A DNA stretch of 64,000 nucleotides from Agaribacter marinus (GCF_030160655.1 NZ_BSOT01000009.1:62001-126000); one strand, 5' to 3'. Positions 9,581-20,184 are shown, counted from the stretch's first letter. Made by a program: numbers and translations. Notes: generated from the sequence alone by a model not told the origin.

Positions 9581-9850
9581 GCGTTTTATGGTATATTACT
9601 GGTCGGATTTGCTGTTGAGTGTCAAAAAGCTTTACAGTGAATGTAATTAATAGGTGCATCCTATTGAAATATATAAATATAATATGTGGCTTGATTTTTG
9701 CTTTTCAGAAGCGGTAGTTAAGCAAAGTACGCACAGTAGACACACTCTTGTAGTTTGTTTTCGGCACTCATGCTGTAAGCGTAGTTGTGATAATTTAGTA
9801 GTGTAAATGCCATGTTAAAGTGCATTTAATTAAATCAGTAGGTAGTAAGA

Positions 9851-10816
9851 GTGAAGTTTAGTTTAATAAAGGCCATTAGCACAGTGGTCGTTGTGGGTTT
9901 GGCGTCATATGCGTATGATGCAAATAGTGTTGAAAATACAATTGGTAAACATAACCTGATACTGATTGAAGATTACAACTTCACTGGCGGAGACGTTCAA
10001 GGTTCTGCTGTTATTGGTGGGGACTTAAACGCCAATGTCGCTGCAGAGTTTGGTAGTAGACTTGAAAATACAGACATCGCAATTGATGCTGTAACAGTTG
10101 TTGGCAATGTCGGTGACGTAAATGGCGGCAATGTTCAAATTCGTGTACTAAAAGACAATAACTTTGTTTATGGTGGCCAGATATACAACAATACAACAAT
10201 TGAATTAAATGATGGCGATGATGCCCAGCTAATACACAATCCGGCTGTTTCTATTGCGGATATTGTTGCCGAATTGCACGCGGATACCGCTTACTATGCT
10301 GGATTAACCGCAAATGGTACATACGCTAATGGCCAATTCAATTATTCAGGCACAGAAGATCAGGTTGTCTTCAATGTTGAAGCAAAAGATATCTTTGCAC
10401 AAAACAGCAATCTTTCGTTGAATGGTACCTCAGGACGTACAGTCATAATTAACGTTGCTACGAATGGTTTAACTGATAATGAAATCGTTTTGGGTGGAGG
10501 TATAAATCTTAACAACGGTTTCAATGGAAATGCAGCATTTTCTAGCGTTTTGTGGAATTTCTCTGATGCAACTCGAATTGATTTTGGCTCTTTGAATGTT
10601 AAAGGATCTGTTTTAGCCCCTTACGCGCATACTTTCGGTAGTGCAAATGTTGATGGCGCATATGCTGCGTTGTCCTTTACCGGTGCGAGAGAGTTCCATA
10701 ATTTCACTTTCAATGGGGATGAACCGCCAACGTCAACTGTTAGCGTGCCAGTGCCTCCCATGTTCTGGTTTATCCTAGCGTCTGCTATAGCGCTGGTTTA
10801 TAGACGCTCCCGCTAA
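9851..10816 (+). CDS. Choice-of-anchor A family protein with VPxxP-type C-terminal sorting signal
   Basis: A 321-residue secreted protein with a GTG start and an N-terminal hydrophobic signal (about 4-20). The body resembles the choice-of-anchor A domain: NLILIEDYNFTGGDVQGSAV early, and GSVLAPYAHTF...GAREFHNFTFNG late. The C-terminus is a tripartite sorting signal: VPVPP motif, hydrophobic helix (FWFILASAIALVY), and basic end RRSR. This resembles VPLPA/PEP-CTERM signals processed by exosortases. Choice-of-anchor A proteins are known for interchangeable C-terminal anchors. The next gene is a PrsT-like TPR protein, which fits a PEP-CTERM-type export system. The protein is likely at the surface or in the matrix; its actual function is unknown. 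Confidence 0.8.
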   Translation: MKFSLIKAISTVVVVGLASYAYDANSVENTIGKHNLILIEDYNFTGGDVQGSAVIGGDLNANVAAEFGSRLENTDIAIDAVTVVGNVGDVNGGNVQIRVLKDNNFVYGGQIYNNTTIELNDGDDAQLIHNPAVSIADIVAELHADTAYYAGLTANGTYANGQFNYSGTEDQVVFNVEAKDIFAQNSNLSLNGTSGRTVIINVATNGLTDNEIVLGGGINLNNGFNGNAAFSSVLWNFSDATRIDFGSLNVKGSVLAPYAHTFGSANVDGAYAALSFTGAREFHNFTFNGDEPPTSTVSVPVPPMFWFILASAIALVYRRSR

Positions 10817-10844
10817 ATTATTCCGAATAATTTTATCTTCTAAG

Positions 10845-10885
10845 AGCATTAGTGCGTAGGTTATTAATACCTGCACTCTAATGCT
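10845..10885 (+). terminator. Imperfect stem-loop after the anchor protein gene
   Basis: AGCATTAG (10845-10852) pairs with CTAATGCT (10878-10885), with further inner pairing of TGC/GCA and AGGT/ACCT around an AT-rich loop. Only a weak TTGTT follows, so termination is plausible but not certain. Confidence 0.4.
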
Positions 10886-10996
10886 TTGTTGCATTTGGCA
10901 GACTATACTTCTTATGTCGTTAATATCAGCGCCTCTTGCTAAACGACGTATATTCAGGTTGCTATAATTAGGTTTACTTTATTCTCGGAAAAGAAC

Positions 10997-13798
10997 ATGT
11001 TTATTCAACGCTTTAGTATTGTCATTCTAGTGTGTGTATTTTTACCATATACTTCTTTAGCAAATGACAACAACACGAATTATGAAAAAGCCTTAGTAGC
11101 GTTTAATGATGGTAAGTACGATGCAGCTTATGTCCTTGCAAAAAATGCGATACAAGCAGCACCAAAATACTTACCAGCTAAAATACTAATGGGGAAGTTA
11201 CTGCTGAATAAGAAAGAATTCAGTGCTGCAGAACAAGAGTTCTCTGAGGCAGAGTTTGCTGGCGCTGACCCCAATTTATTTTCAAGAGAGTGGGGGCAAG
11301 CATTATTGGCGTCGCGCCAGTTCTCACGTTTGATATCCTTGAAATTTGAATCCTTGTTATCTGAAGGCAATCGGCTTTCCTGGGCATATTTAAAAGCGGA
11401 AGCTTGCATAAATATCGAAGATTACCTGTGCGCAAGAGAATTGCTTAACTCAATAAGAAAAAGTGCTTCTCAGCGAATGAATGCACTAAATAGTTTAGCC
11501 AGAATCAGTTTGCAAGAGGACGCGTTTAATAATGCTAAAGCATTACTTGATGAAGCCAACAAGTATGAAGCAAATAACCCTGAAACACTTCGACTATTAG
11601 GTCAATATCATCGTATTCATGGCGATTTATTCAAGGCGCAGATGTATCTAGAACAAGCATATGATCTTGAGGGGGCGTCGCCAACTATTTCTAGAAATCT
11701 AGCGGATATATATATATCGCAAGGAAAACTTGAGCAAGCGCTTAAGCTATCAGAAAAAATTCTTACTGAGTACCCGCAAGACCCTTATGTAAATTTTGCC
11801 TTTATTTGGCTAAAAGAACATTTAGGGGCAAGGCCAGTCGATGCAAAAGCCTTCGATGCACTTGAAGCTAGTCTGTCAAAACTTAGCAGCCAGGCAGCAA
11901 ACCTAGAACCAACATTGGTATATTTGCGTGGTTTGGTAAATTATGTTCAAGGTAACTTTGAGTTGGCGTTACAAGATTTTGACACTTACTTGTCTGGCGA
12001 TAAAAGTAATGTAGATGCTGCATTTTTATTGTCAAAAACTCATGTGGCACTAAAGGATCCAGCAGCTGCTTTATCTGTTTTTTCACAATATGAAACGTCG
12101 GTATTGAGAAACTTCCAACATACACTGTTTCTAGCGAATTTATATCTCGAAAGAAATAAAGTATATAAAGCCAACGCACTATTAGCACAGTTAAAAAATG
12201 GCTTTGATGACCATCCGCAAACTGCCTTGCTGGAATTAAAGAGCCTACTTACGAAAGCCGACAAGTCGCTAGCATTTGACGCATTAGACACTATGTTTAG
12301 CAAATTTTCAGATGATATCTCGGTGTTGCAAACATATGTATTGACCAATATAGATTTCGCTCGATTTAATGCCGCAGATAAGGGAATTGACGCTCTTTAT
12401 TCTGTTGACCCTCAAAATGAAATGATACCTAGCTTTAAGATTGCATCGAATATTAAGCAGGGAGCATTTGCTGAAGCTCTCGCGCTCATTAACAAACAAA
12501 TAGAGCATCAAGGGGATTCATTTGATTTGCTGTTTAATAAGGCAATAGCTTTAAATGGTATGAACGATTACAAGCGAGCGCAATCTATATTAGCGTCAAT
12601 ACTGGCGCGCCGAGGAGAGCATCTATCTGCAAGTTTGGCGTTGGCAAGGTCATATATGGGGTTGAATCAATATGATGACGCAGGCGCATTATACCTTGAA
12701 TTAGTTAAAAAATATGAAGACGATGATGTCGTTCGGAGTGATTACATCGAGTATCTAATTTCTATTGGTGATTTTGTTCAAGCGCTAAATCAAACAAATC
12801 GTTTAACTAGACAGTTTCCAAGTGCTGCAAATTATATTGTGCTAAAAGCTAGATTGCACATCAAATTAAAACAATATGATAAGGCAACGGTTGAGGCTAA
12901 AAAGCTTAGCTATTTAGCTAACGCAAACCCACTACTATATAAAGCACAAAGTGGCTTATATAGCGCCACTGCTGAATATGCCTTGGCACTGGAGGCAATG
13001 GAAAATTTGCGAGCCTTGTTACCAAATCAGCGTCAAATTGAAGTTGATTACATAAGAGTCCTTTTACAGAATCGAGATTACGAAGATGGGGCTAAGGCTA
13101 TAGCAAGCTTGCAGAAAGTCTATCCAGAAGACATTGAAGTTGGTTTGTTAAGCGCAGACCTGAGTTTGCTGCAAGATGATACAGCATCAGCAAATGCGCA
13201 ATATGAAAAACTTTTAGCCATTGACGTTACTAATCAAGTGGTATTGGCAAAAATGTATGCATTGGTCAGCAAAGGGTTTAATGCGAGCGCTTTTCTCGCC
13301 AAGTTGGAAATCGCAATCGGCAAAGATAGTAGTTATTTTTACAGAAGCCTTAAAGCACAGTATCACTACTATTATGGGGATAAAAATATTGCGATACGTG
13401 AATATGAATATATCTTAACGAATAACTTAATGCCAAATCGAAGCGCGTTGCTTAATCGCTTAGCTGGACTGTATTTGCCAGATGACCTTGTGTCAAGTGA
13501 GCAATATATATTGCAGGCATACGCGTTGGATAATGGCAATTCAAAGGTATTGCAAACATTCGGGTGGCTGAGAGCATTGCAAGGAAAATACAAAGAAGCG
13601 TTGGGATTTTTGCGAGAAGCAAGTGTTAAAGACAACAATTCAAACACTTTGAAGTATCGTTTAGCGTATACATTAGAAAAGCTAGGTCGTAAAAGTGAAG
13701 CAATAAGTATTCTGAATAGAATACTAGATGTTGAAAATGTCAACTTTGAAGACAAGAAAAACGCAATATTACTATTGCAATTACTCGAAAGTAACTGA
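10997..13798 (+). CDS. PrsT-like TPR repeat protein (PEP-CTERM/exosortase-associated)
   Basis: A 933-residue protein with an N-terminal signal sequence (cleavage predicted near SLAND) followed almost entirely by tetratricopeptide repeats, for example YEKALVAFNDGKYDAAYVLAKNAI at the start and TLEKLGRKSEAISILNRIL near the end. Length, architecture and the adjacent sorting-signal protein match the PEP-CTERM system TPR protein PrsT. PrsT is usually annotated as a lipoprotein, but I see no clear lipobox here. The likely role is scaffolding of export or polysaccharide assembly in the periplasm. No exosortase gene is in the window. A generic TPR secretion scaffold is the alternative. Confidence 0.72.
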   Translation: MFIQRFSIVILVCVFLPYTSLANDNNTNYEKALVAFNDGKYDAAYVLAKNAIQAAPKYLPAKILMGKLLLNKKEFSAAEQEFSEAEFAGADPNLFSREWGQALLASRQFSRLISLKFESLLSEGNRLSWAYLKAEACINIEDYLCARELLNSIRKSASQRMNALNSLARISLQEDAFNNAKALLDEANKYEANNPETLRLLGQYHRIHGDLFKAQMYLEQAYDLEGASPTISRNLADIYISQGKLEQALKLSEKILTEYPQDPYVNFAFIWLKEHLGARPVDAKAFDALEASLSKLSSQAANLEPTLVYLRGLVNYVQGNFELALQDFDTYLSGDKSNVDAAFLLSKTHVALKDPAAALSVFSQYETSVLRNFQHTLFLANLYLERNKVYKANALLAQLKNGFDDHPQTALLELKSLLTKADKSLAFDALDTMFSKFSDDISVLQTYVLTNIDFARFNAADKGIDALYSVDPQNEMIPSFKIASNIKQGAFAEALALINKQIEHQGDSFDLLFNKAIALNGMNDYKRAQSILASILARRGEHLSASLALARSYMGLNQYDDAGALYLELVKKYEDDDVVRSDYIEYLISIGDFVQALNQTNRLTRQFPSAANYIVLKARLHIKLKQYDKATVEAKKLSYLANANPLLYKAQSGLYSATAEYALALEAMENLRALLPNQRQIEVDYIRVLLQNRDYEDGAKAIASLQKVYPEDIEVGLLSADLSLLQDDTASANAQYEKLLAIDVTNQVVLAKMYALVSKGFNASAFLAKLEIAIGKDSSYFYRSLKAQYHYYYGDKNIAIREYEYILTNNLMPNRSALLNRLAGLYLPDDLVSSEQYILQAYALDNGNSKVLQTFGWLRALQGKYKEALGFLREASVKDNNSNTLKYRLAYTLEKLGRKSEAISILNRILDVENVNFEDKKNAILLLQLLESN

Positions 13799-13856
13799 AG
13801 ATTAGCCAGTGACAAAAATCAACAGGCTTTAATCTCTAATTATATTAGCTTTGCTA

Positions 13857-13884
13857 TTGACTCAACATCCAATCCCTGTATAAT
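13857..13884 (+). promoter_or_regulatory. S10 operon promoter (sigma-70, stringent type)
   Basis: TTGACT (-35, 13857-13862) and a perfect TATAAT (-10, 13879-13884) are separated by 16 bp. The bases after the -10 are GC-rich (TCGCGCCC), the discriminator typical of ppGpp/DksA-controlled ribosomal promoters. Transcription would start near 13891, giving a leader of about 275 bases. Confidence 0.8.
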
Positions 13885-14110
13885 TCGCGCCCACTGTCTA
13901 GCAGACTAACCTAATAGTTGTCTTCTCAAGACGTGAGTTAGCGGTAAATTTCTAGGTCAATGAGTGAATGCACTTCTTTAGAATTTACCACGCCAAAATG
14001 GCTTTTAATGATTTATAAAAATTAGCAGTCGCCAAGCAAGCTAACATATGAACAGAACTCCAATTAGGAGTTATCGGTTTACGCACATCTTTTCATCCAA
14101 CTTTCAATAA

Positions 14111-14150
14111 GAAAGAACAGGATTGAGAAGGTGAATTTTTTTGTTCTTTC
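14111..14150 (+). promoter_or_regulatory. Candidate S10 leader attenuator hairpin
   Basis: GAAAGAACA (14111-14119) and TGTTCTTTC (14142-14150) form a perfect nine-base-pair stem, with a run of seven or eight T on the descending side (to 14142). The rpsJ Shine-Dalgarno (GGAG, 14155-14158) lies just beyond. In E. coli the S10 leader ends in a U-rich hairpin at which ribosomal protein L4 causes attenuation. Position and shape match, but sequence conservation cannot be tested here. Confidence 0.55.
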
Positions 14151-14163
14151 GATTGGAGCTTAA

Positions 14164-14478
<315 letters not shown>

Positions 14479-14496
14479 CAAGAGAGGGTAATAACA

Positions 14497-15135
14497 ATGT
14501 CGATTGGTCTTATCGGTCGTAAAGTAGGCATGACTCGCATCTTCACTGAAGACGGCGTTTCTATCCCTGTGACTGTTATCGAAGCGACCCCAAACCGTGT
14601 AACTCAGTTACGTACTGAAGAAGTTGACGGCTACCGCGCATTACAAGTGACCACTGGCACTAAAAAAGCCAACCGTGTGAACAAAGCACAAGCAGGTCAC
14701 TTTGCTAAAGCTGGCGTTGAAGCTGGTCGTGGTCTTTGGGAATTCCGCCTAAGTGATGGCGAAGGTGCAGAAATAGAAGTTGGCAGTGAAATCACTGTTG
14801 AAATCTTAAACGACACCAAAAAAGTAGACGTAGTGGGTACCTCAAAGGGTAAAGGTTTTGCTGGTGCAATCAAACGCTGGAACTTTAGTTCACAGCGCAT
14901 GACACACGGTAACTCTATTTCTCACCGTGCACCAGGTTCAATTGGTCAAAACCAATCACCAGGTAAAGTATTCAAAGGTAAAAAAATGGCTGGTCAGCTT
15001 GGTAACAAACAAGTGACTACTCAATCTTTGGAGCTAGTACGTGTTGATGCAGAAAACAACCTTTTATTAATTAAAGGTACAGTACCTGGCGCAACTGGCA
15101 GCGACGTAGTCGTCAAGCCAGCTGTTAAAGCATAA
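14497..15135 (+). CDS. rplC: 50S ribosomal protein L3
   Basis: The 212 residues begin [16 protein letters not shown] and contain the central loop region [20 protein letters not shown] that reaches the peptidyl-transferase centre. The conserved glutamine methylated by PrmB in E. coli lies in this loop. L3 initiates 50S assembly. It lies 18 bases after rpsJ with AGAGAGG upstream. Confidence 0.98.
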   Translation: MSIGLIGRKVGMTRIFTEDGVSIPVTVIEATPNRVTQLRTEEVDGYRALQVTTGTKKANRVNKAQAGHFAKAGVEAGRGLWEFRLSDGEGAEIEVGSEITVEILNDTKKVDVVGTSKGKGFAGAIKRWNFSSQRMTHGNSISHRAPGSIGQNQSPGKVFKGKKMAGQLGNKQVTTQSLELVRVDAENNLLLIKGTVPGATGSDVVVKPAVKA

Positions 15136-15152
15136 CGTTTAGGAGTGAACTG

Positions 15153-15758
15153 ATGGAATTAACATTGAAAGACGCTAACAGCGCTCTTGAAGTATCAGAC
15201 GCCACTTTTGGACGTGAATTCAACGAAGCGTTAGTACATCAAGTCGTCGTGGCTTATGGTGCTGGTGCTCGTCAAGGTACTAAAGCGCAAAAAACTCGTT
15301 CTGAAGTTCGCGGTGGTGGTAAGAAGCCATGGCGTCAAAAAGGTACTGGCCGTGCACGTGCTGGTACAATCCGCAGCCCAATTTGGGTTGGTGGTGGCCG
15401 CGCATTCGCTGCAAAGCCTCGTAGCTTCGAACAGAAAGTGAATAAAAAGATGTACCGTGGTGCCATAAAAAGCATCCTTTCTGAGTTGGTACGTCAAGAA
15501 CGTTTGATTGTTGTTGAGAAGTTCGGTGTTGAAGCACCAAAGACAAAAGAACTTCTTACAAAACTTAACGAACTAGAACTTAACGACGTGTTGATTGTAA
15601 CAGGTGAATTAGATGAGAACTTGTTCTTATCTGCACGTAACCTATACAAAGTAGATGTTCGTGATGTTCAAGGTATCGACCCAGTAAGCCTTATCGCTTT
15701 CGAAAAAGTGCTTATGACGGCAGATGCAGTTAAGCAACTTGAGGAGTCTTTAGCATGA
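15153..15758 (+). CDS. rplD: 50S ribosomal protein L4
   Basis: The 201 residues include the conserved extended loop [19 protein letters not shown], which lines the exit tunnel. Besides its structural role, L4 is the autogenous repressor of the S10 operon in E. coli, acting on the leader. The stop codon overlaps the start of rplW by four bases (ATGA), so translation is probably coupled. Confidence 0.98.
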   Translation: MELTLKDANSALEVSDATFGREFNEALVHQVVVAYGAGARQGTKAQKTRSEVRGGGKKPWRQKGTGRARAGTIRSPIWVGGGRAFAAKPRSFEQKVNKKMYRGAIKSILSELVRQERLIVVEKFGVEAPKTKELLTKLNELELNDVLIVTGELDENLFLSARNLYKVDVRDVQGIDPVSLIAFEKVLMTADAVKQLEESLA

Positions 15759-16057
15759 ACGAAGAACGTTTATTAAAAGTGCTACTAGCACCTCATGTAT
15801 CTGAAAAATCAACCTTAGCTGCTGAAAGTGCAAACACGTTTGTATTTAAAGTAGCTAAAGATGCGAACAAGCTTGAAATTAAAGCAGCTGTTGAAAAGTT
15901 GTTTGAAGTTGAAGTGAATTCTGTTCGTACAGTTAATTGCAAAGGCAAAGTTAAGCGTCACGGTCAAAGAATGGGTAAGCGTAGCGATTGGAAGAAAGCA
16001 TACGTTTCACTTAAAGAAGGCCAGGATATCGACTTCGTCGGTGCGGCTGCTGAGTAA
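15755..16057 (+). CDS. rplW: 50S ribosomal protein L23
   Basis: The 100 residues start [20 protein letters not shown] and contain the basic loop [22 protein letters not shown]23 sits at the tunnel exit and docks trigger factor and SRP. The start overlaps rplD by four bases. Confidence 0.98.
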   Translation: MNEERLLKVLLAPHVSEKSTLAAESANTFVFKVAKDANKLEIKAAVEKLFEVEVNSVRTVNCKGKVKRHGQRMGKRSDWKKAYVSLKEGQDIDFVGAAAE

Positions 16058-16068
16058 GGGGATTAGAG

Positions 16069-16893
16069 ATGGCGTTAATGAAAGCTAAACCTACTTCTGC
16101 TGGTCGTCGTCACGTAGTTCAGGTAGTTAACCCTGACCTACATAAAGGTGCTCCACATGCGCCTTTATTAGACAAGATTAGCAAAAGCGGTGGTCGTAAC
16201 AACAATGGTCGAATCACGGTTCGTCATATCGGTGGTGGTCATAAGCAGCACTATCGTATTATTGATTTTAAACGCAACAAAGACGGTATCCCGGCTAAAG
16301 TTGAACGTTTAGAATATGATCCAAACCGTTCTGCAAATATCGCATTAGTGCTTTATGCAGACGGTGAGCGTCGTTATATCTTGGCTCCTAAGGGTGCGCA
16401 AGCTGGCGATGCTATCCAATCTGGTTCTGATGCACCTATTAAAGCTGGTAATGCAATGCCTATGCGTAACATGCCAGTGGGTACTACAGTTCATGCTATA
16501 GAAATGAAGCCTGGTAAGGGCGCGCAAATTGCACGTTCTGCGGGTGCATATGCACAGATCCTAGCACGTGAAGGCACTTATGTGACACTTCGTTTGCGTT
16601 CAGGTGAAGTGCGTAAAGTATTGTCTGATTGCCGTGCAACTATCGGTGAAGTAGGTAATGCTGAGCATATGCTTCGTTCACTAGGTAAGGCTGGTGCAAC
16701 ACGTTGGAGAGGTATCCGTCCAACAGTTCGTGGTGTTGCCATGAACCCGGTTGACCACCCACACGGTGGTGGTGAAGGTCGCACATCAGGTGGCCGTCAC
16801 CCTGTAACTCCTTGGGGCGTTCCTACTAAAGGTAAGAAAACCCGAAGCAACAAGCGTACTGATAAACTTATCGTACGTCGTCGTAACAAGTAA
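16069..16893 (+). CDS. rplB: 50S ribosomal protein L2
   Basis: At 274 residues this is the standard length. The highly conserved C-terminal block [20 protein letters not shown] includes the histidine important for the peptidyl-transferase region. It lies 11 bases after rplW. Confidence 0.98.
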   Translation: MALMKAKPTSAGRRHVVQVVNPDLHKGAPHAPLLDKISKSGGRNNNGRITVRHIGGGHKQHYRIIDFKRNKDGIPAKVERLEYDPNRSANIALVLYADGERRYILAPKGAQAGDAIQSGSDAPIKAGNAMPMRNMPVGTTVHAIEMKPGKGAQIARSAGAYAQILAREGTYVTLRLRSGEVRKVLSDCRATIGEVGNAEHMLRSLGKAGATRWRGIRPTVRGVAMNPVDHPHGGGEGRTSGGRHPVTPWGVPTKGKKTRSNKRTDKLIVRRRNK

Positions 16894-16908
16894 TAGCGAG
16901 GATTCACC

Positions 16909-17184
16909 ATGCCACGTTCTCTCAAGAAAGGTCCTTTTATTGACCTGCACTTGCTGAAGAAGGTAGAGGCTGCAGTGGAAAAGGGCGACAAGAAACCAAT
17001 TAAAACTTGGTCTCGTCGCTCTATGATCATCCCAGATATGATTGGGTTGACCATTGCGGTCCATAACGGTCGCCAACACGTTCCTGTATATGTCAGTGAC
17101 GAGATGGTTGGTCATAAATTGGGCGAATTTGCGCCTACGCGTACTTACCGTGGCCATGTCGCGGATAAGAAAGCCAAACGTTAA
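16909..17184 (+). CDS. rpsS: 30S ribosomal protein S19
   Basis: The 91 residues begin [20 protein letters not shown] and end in the basic [10 protein letters not shown] tail, full length for S19, which contacts S13 and the tRNA side of the 30S head. A GAGG Shine-Dalgarno precedes it. Confidence 0.98.
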   Translation: MPRSLKKGPFIDLHLLKKVEAAVEKGDKKPIKTWSRRSMIIPDMIGLTIAVHNGRQHVPVYVSDEMVGHKLGEFAPTRTYRGHVADKKAKR

Positions 17185-17196
17185 TCGGAGATAAAA

Positions 17197-17529
17197 ATGG
17201 AAGCTTTAGCTAAACACCGTTTTGCTCGTACGTCGGCTCAAAAAGCACGCTTAGTTGCAGATCAAATTCGAGGGTTGCATGTAGAAAAAGCACTTGAGCT
17301 TTTGAGCTACAGCCCGAAGAAAAGCGCTGGTTTAGTCAAGAAAGTTCTTGAGTCTGCCATCGCGAATGCTGAAAACAATGAAGGCGCTGACATCGACGAA
17401 TTAACCGTCGCGAAAGTCTTTATTGACGAAGGCCCAACTATGAAGCGTATTAAGCCACGTGCCAAAGGCCGTGCTGATCGTATTTTTAAGCGTAGCAGTC
17501 ACATTACTGTGGTTGTGGCGGATAACTAG
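17197..17529 (+). CDS. rplV: 50S ribosomal protein L22
   Basis: The 110 residues start [20 protein letters not shown] and carry the tunnel loop region [16 protein letters not shown], the site of macrolide-resistance changes in other bacteria. No deletion in that loop is apparent. Confidence 0.98.
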   Translation: MEALAKHRFARTSAQKARLVADQIRGLHVEKALELLSYSPKKSAGLVKKVLESAIANAENNEGADIDELTVAKVFIDEGPTMKRIKPRAKGRADRIFKRSSHITVVVADN

Positions 17530-17538
17530 GAGTAGATT

Positions 17539-18243
17539 ATGGGACAGAAGGTTCATCCTACCGGTATACGCCTGGGTATCAGCAAACCATGGAATTCCAC
17601 CTGGTACGCTAATACAGCAGAATATGCCGACAACTTATACAGCGATCATCAAGTACGTCAGTACTTGACGAAAGAACTGAAAAACGCGTCTCTTTCTAAA
17701 ATCGTTATCGAACGTCCTGCAAAAAGCATTCGTGTGACTATTCACACTGCTCGCCCAGGAGTTGTTATCGGTAAGAAAGGTGAAGACGTAGAAAAACTTC
17801 GTAACTATATCACTAAGCTAACAGGTGTACCTGCGCAAGTGAATATTGCTGAAGTTCGTAAGCCTGAACTAGATGCACAACTAGTTGCTGACAGCATTTC
17901 AAGTCAGTTAGAGCGTCGTGTTATGTTCCGTCGTGCTATGAAGCGCGCGGTACAGAATGCAATGCGTATTGGTGCACTAGGTATCAAAGTAGAAGTAAGC
18001 GGTCGTCTTGGTGGTGCTGAGATTGCGCGTAGCGAATGGTATCGTGAAGGTCGTGTTCCATTACACACTTTCCGTGCTGATATCGACTACGCTACCTCAG
18101 AAGCACTGACTACTTACGGTATCATTGGCGTTAAAGTCTGGATCTTTAAAGGTGAAGTACTGGGTGGTTTACCACTTCAGCAAGAGCAACCAGCTCCTGC
18201 ACCTCAAAAGAAGAAAGGCCGTGGCGCTAAGCGAGAGGGCTAA
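17539..18243 (+). CDS. rpsC: 30S ribosomal protein S3
   Basis: The 234 residues start [20 protein letters not shown], with the KH domain GxxG motif in [13 protein letters not shown] and the conserved [21 protein letters not shown]3 helps form the mRNA entry channel and has helicase activity. It ends in a basic, Gln/Pro-rich tail. Confidence 0.98.
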   Translation: MGQKVHPTGIRLGISKPWNSTWYANTAEYADNLYSDHQVRQYLTKELKNASLSKIVIERPAKSIRVTIHTARPGVVIGKKGEDVEKLRNYITKLTGVPAQVNIAEVRKPELDAQLVADSISSQLERRVMFRRAMKRAVQNAMRIGALGIKVEVSGRLGGAEIARSEWYREGRVPLHTFRADIDYATSEALTTYGIIGVKVWIFKGEVLGGLPLQQEQPAPAPQKKKGRGAKREG

Positions 18244-18245
18244 TA

Positions 18246-18659
18246 ATGTTACAACCAAAGCGTACGAAATTTCGTAAACAGCATAAGGGTCGTAACCGTG
18301 GTCTTGCAGTTGCCGGTGGCAAGGTAAGTTTCGGTACATTTGGCCTTAAAGCTATTGGTCGTGGTCGTATGACTGCGCGCCAAATCGAAGCGGCACGTCG
18401 AGCTATGACTCGTCACGTAAAACGTCAAGGTAAAATCTGGATTCGCGTATTTCCTGACAAGCCAATTACTGAGAAGCCTCTTGAGGTTCGTCAAGGTAAA
18501 GGTAAAGGTAACGTTGAATACTGGGTATGCCAAATTCAACCAGGTCGTGTTTTATACGAAATGGAAGGTGTACCAGAAGAATTGGCGCGTGAAGCATTTG
18601 CATTAGCAGCTGCTAAATTGCCGTTTAAGACAACCTTTGTAACTCGGACGGTGATGTAA
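18246..18659 (+). CDS. rplP: 50S ribosomal protein L16
   Basis: The 137 residues start [20 protein letters not shown], full length for L16, which binds near the A-site and 5S rRNA. It begins two bases after rpsC and its stop shares one base with the rpmC start (TAATG), so it is coupled on both sides. Confidence 0.98.
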   Translation: MLQPKRTKFRKQHKGRNRGLAVAGGKVSFGTFGLKAIGRGRMTARQIEAARRAMTRHVKRQGKIWIRVFPDKPITEKPLEVRQGKGKGNVEYWVCQIQPGRVLYEMEGVPEELAREAFALAAAKLPFKTTFVTRTVM

Positions 18660-18850
18660 TGAATGCTACAGAACTAAGAGAAAAGAGTGTAGAAGAGTTG
18701 AATGCAGAGTTAATAAACTTACTTCGTGAGCAGTTTAATTTACGCATGCAACACTCTACTGGTCAACTTGAAAAAACTGACCAACTTAGAACGGTACGTC
18801 GTAGCATCGCACGTGTGAAAACACTTTTAACTGAGAAGGCAGGTGCGTAA
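18659..18850 (+). CDS. rpmC: 50S ribosomal protein L29
   Basis: The 63 residues ([20 protein letters not shown]...) form the two-helix hairpin of L29 near the tunnel exit. It overlaps both rplP and rpsQ by a single base. Confidence 0.98.
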   Translation: MNATELREKSVEELNAELINLLREQFNLRMQHSTGQLEKTDQLRTVRRSIARVKTLLTEKAGA

Positions 18851-19110
18851 TGTCTGAACAAAAAATCCGTACAGTTCAAGGCCGTGTTTCTAGTAACAAA
18901 ATGGACAAATCTATTACCGTAGTAATTGAGCGTCGCGTTAAGCACCCAATTTATGGTAAGTTCATTAAACGTTCTACTAAAGTACACGCACACGATGAAG
19001 CTAATGTATGTAACATTGGTGACACCGTTACTCTACGTGAGTGTCGCCCAATTTCTAAGAGTAAAACTTGGACATTGGTTGACGTTGTAGTAAAAGCAAC
19101 AATTATCTAA
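18850..19110 (+). CDS. rpsQ: 30S ribosomal protein S17
   Basis: The 86 residues contain [27 protein letters not shown], the OB-fold core of S17, which binds 16S rRNA early in assembly. It is the last gene of the operon here. A strong intrinsic terminator follows and the usual next gene, rplN of the spc operon, is absent. Confidence 0.98.
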   Translation: MSEQKIRTVQGRVSSNKMDKSITVVIERRVKHPIYGKFIKRSTKVHAHDEANVCNIGDTVTLRECRPISKSKTWTLVDVVVKATII

Positions 19111-19132
19111 TTGTTCTTTTGTTATACATATT

Positions 19133-19158
19133 AAAAGGTTGCTTCGGCAACCTTTTTT
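19133..19158 (+). terminator. Rho-independent terminator of the S10 operon
   Basis: AAAAGGTTGC (19133-19142), loop TTCG, GCAACCTTTT (19147-19156), then further T. A ten-base-pair stem with a UUCG tetraloop and U-tract is a textbook strong terminator, located 22 bases after rpsQ. Confidence 0.95.
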
Positions 19159-19212
19159 GTTTTCTAATACAAAAAATCTACCAGCCAAAATCTCAGTAAA
19201 AATACATTTTCA

Positions 19213-19264
19213 ATTTGATATCAAATAAAAACATAAATGTGAGAGACACGTGACAATTACGTGA
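19213..19264 (+). promoter_or_regulatory. Candidate operator region upstream of the spondin genes
   Basis: Contains a 14-bp perfect palindrome, ATTTGATATCAAAT (19213-19226), and two direct copies of ACGTGA (19248-19253 and 19259-19264) offset by exactly 11 bp, close to one helical turn. Both lie 60-115 bases before the first spondin gene. The binding protein is unknown. Confidence 0.4.
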
Positions 19265-19326
19265 GATTTTCATTCCAAACTGGATTCCGTTAGCAAATAT
19301 TTAATTTAGATAACAGGAATCAAAGC

Positions 19327-20169
19327 ATGAAATTACATAGACTAGCTGCATTTGCGGCAGTAACTTTAACATCAATATCGGCGGCTCATGCGGTTGAAGT
19401 TGAGCTCAGCATTACCAACTTAACACAGGGTAACTACTTCACTCCTCGACTTGTCGTAGCGCATACTGACGCCGCAGATTTATATGAAGTGGGTGAGGAA
19501 GCGTCTGTACCTTTAGCGTGGCTAGCAGAAGCGGGTGTAATTGATGATTCTGACAGTGCTGATTCTATCGGTCAAAATTTTGAATCTGTATTAGGCCCAG
19601 CTGACACCGACAATGACTCAAACACTTGGCATAAGTTTGGCGGTTTAGTCGCACCAGCAACTACCCTTACTTATACCTTCGATACTATGGACAAGCCGCT
19701 GTTATCTCTTGCAACTATGCTTATCCCAACGAATGATGCTTTCGCTGGCTTGGATAGCATTGAAATTCCGACTGTACCTGGCACATATCACTATTACTTA
19801 AATGCTTACGATGCCGGTACGGAGTTAAATGATGAATTAAACAGCCTTCGCACAGACATTACCGAAGAAGGTGGTGCAGCGCTTGGCGGTTACGGTGTGC
19901 CAGGTGTTGCGGGTGCAGGTGCGCCGCCAGTTATGCCGTCAATGAGTGATGGTGGTACAGGCGTTGCAGTAACTGTTGGTTGGGATGCTGAAGGTAACGC
20001 ACTAGCCTCTCCGAACGAGGTGATAGATGGCACTGACGGCCCTATTCATATCCACAGAAATACCTTAGGTGATACGTCTGCAACTGACGGTGCTAGTGAC
20101 CTTAATTCTACTATTCATAGATGGTTAAATCCCGTTGCTAAAGTGACCATTGTAGTGCCAGCATCTTAA
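19327..20169 (+). CDS. Secreted spondin-domain protein
   Basis: A 280-residue protein with a signal peptide (about 1-22, cleavage predicted after AHA). The mature part fits a spondin_N domain: VEVELSITNLTQGNYFTPRLVVAHTDAADLYEVGEEAS, then a central strand block with FAGLDSIEIPTVPGTYHYYLNAYDAGTELNDEL, and a late WLNPVAKVTIVVPAS. Acidic residues are abundant. Spondin domains in animals act in extracellular adhesion; in marine bacteria such proteins are common but uncharacterised. It is paired with a paralogue 16 bases downstream, probably one transcript. Likely periplasmic or extracellular. Confidence 0.82.
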   Translation: MKLHRLAAFAAVTLTSISAAHAVEVELSITNLTQGNYFTPRLVVAHTDAADLYEVGEEASVPLAWLAEAGVIDDSDSADSIGQNFESVLGPADTDNDSNTWHKFGGLVAPATTLTYTFDTMDKPLLSLATMLIPTNDAFAGLDSIEIPTVPGTYHYYLNAYDAGTELNDELNSLRTDITEEGGAALGGYGVPGVAGAGAPPVMPSMSDGGTGVAVTVGWDAEGNALASPNEVIDGTDGPIHIHRNTLGDTSATDGASDLNSTIHRWLNPVAKVTIVVPAS

Positions 20170-20184
20170 GCTAAGGAGAATGGT

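Noticed and set aside
9587-9649. Short frame after the first RND permease
   Set aside because: About 20 codons, no ribosome-binding site, no recognisable features.
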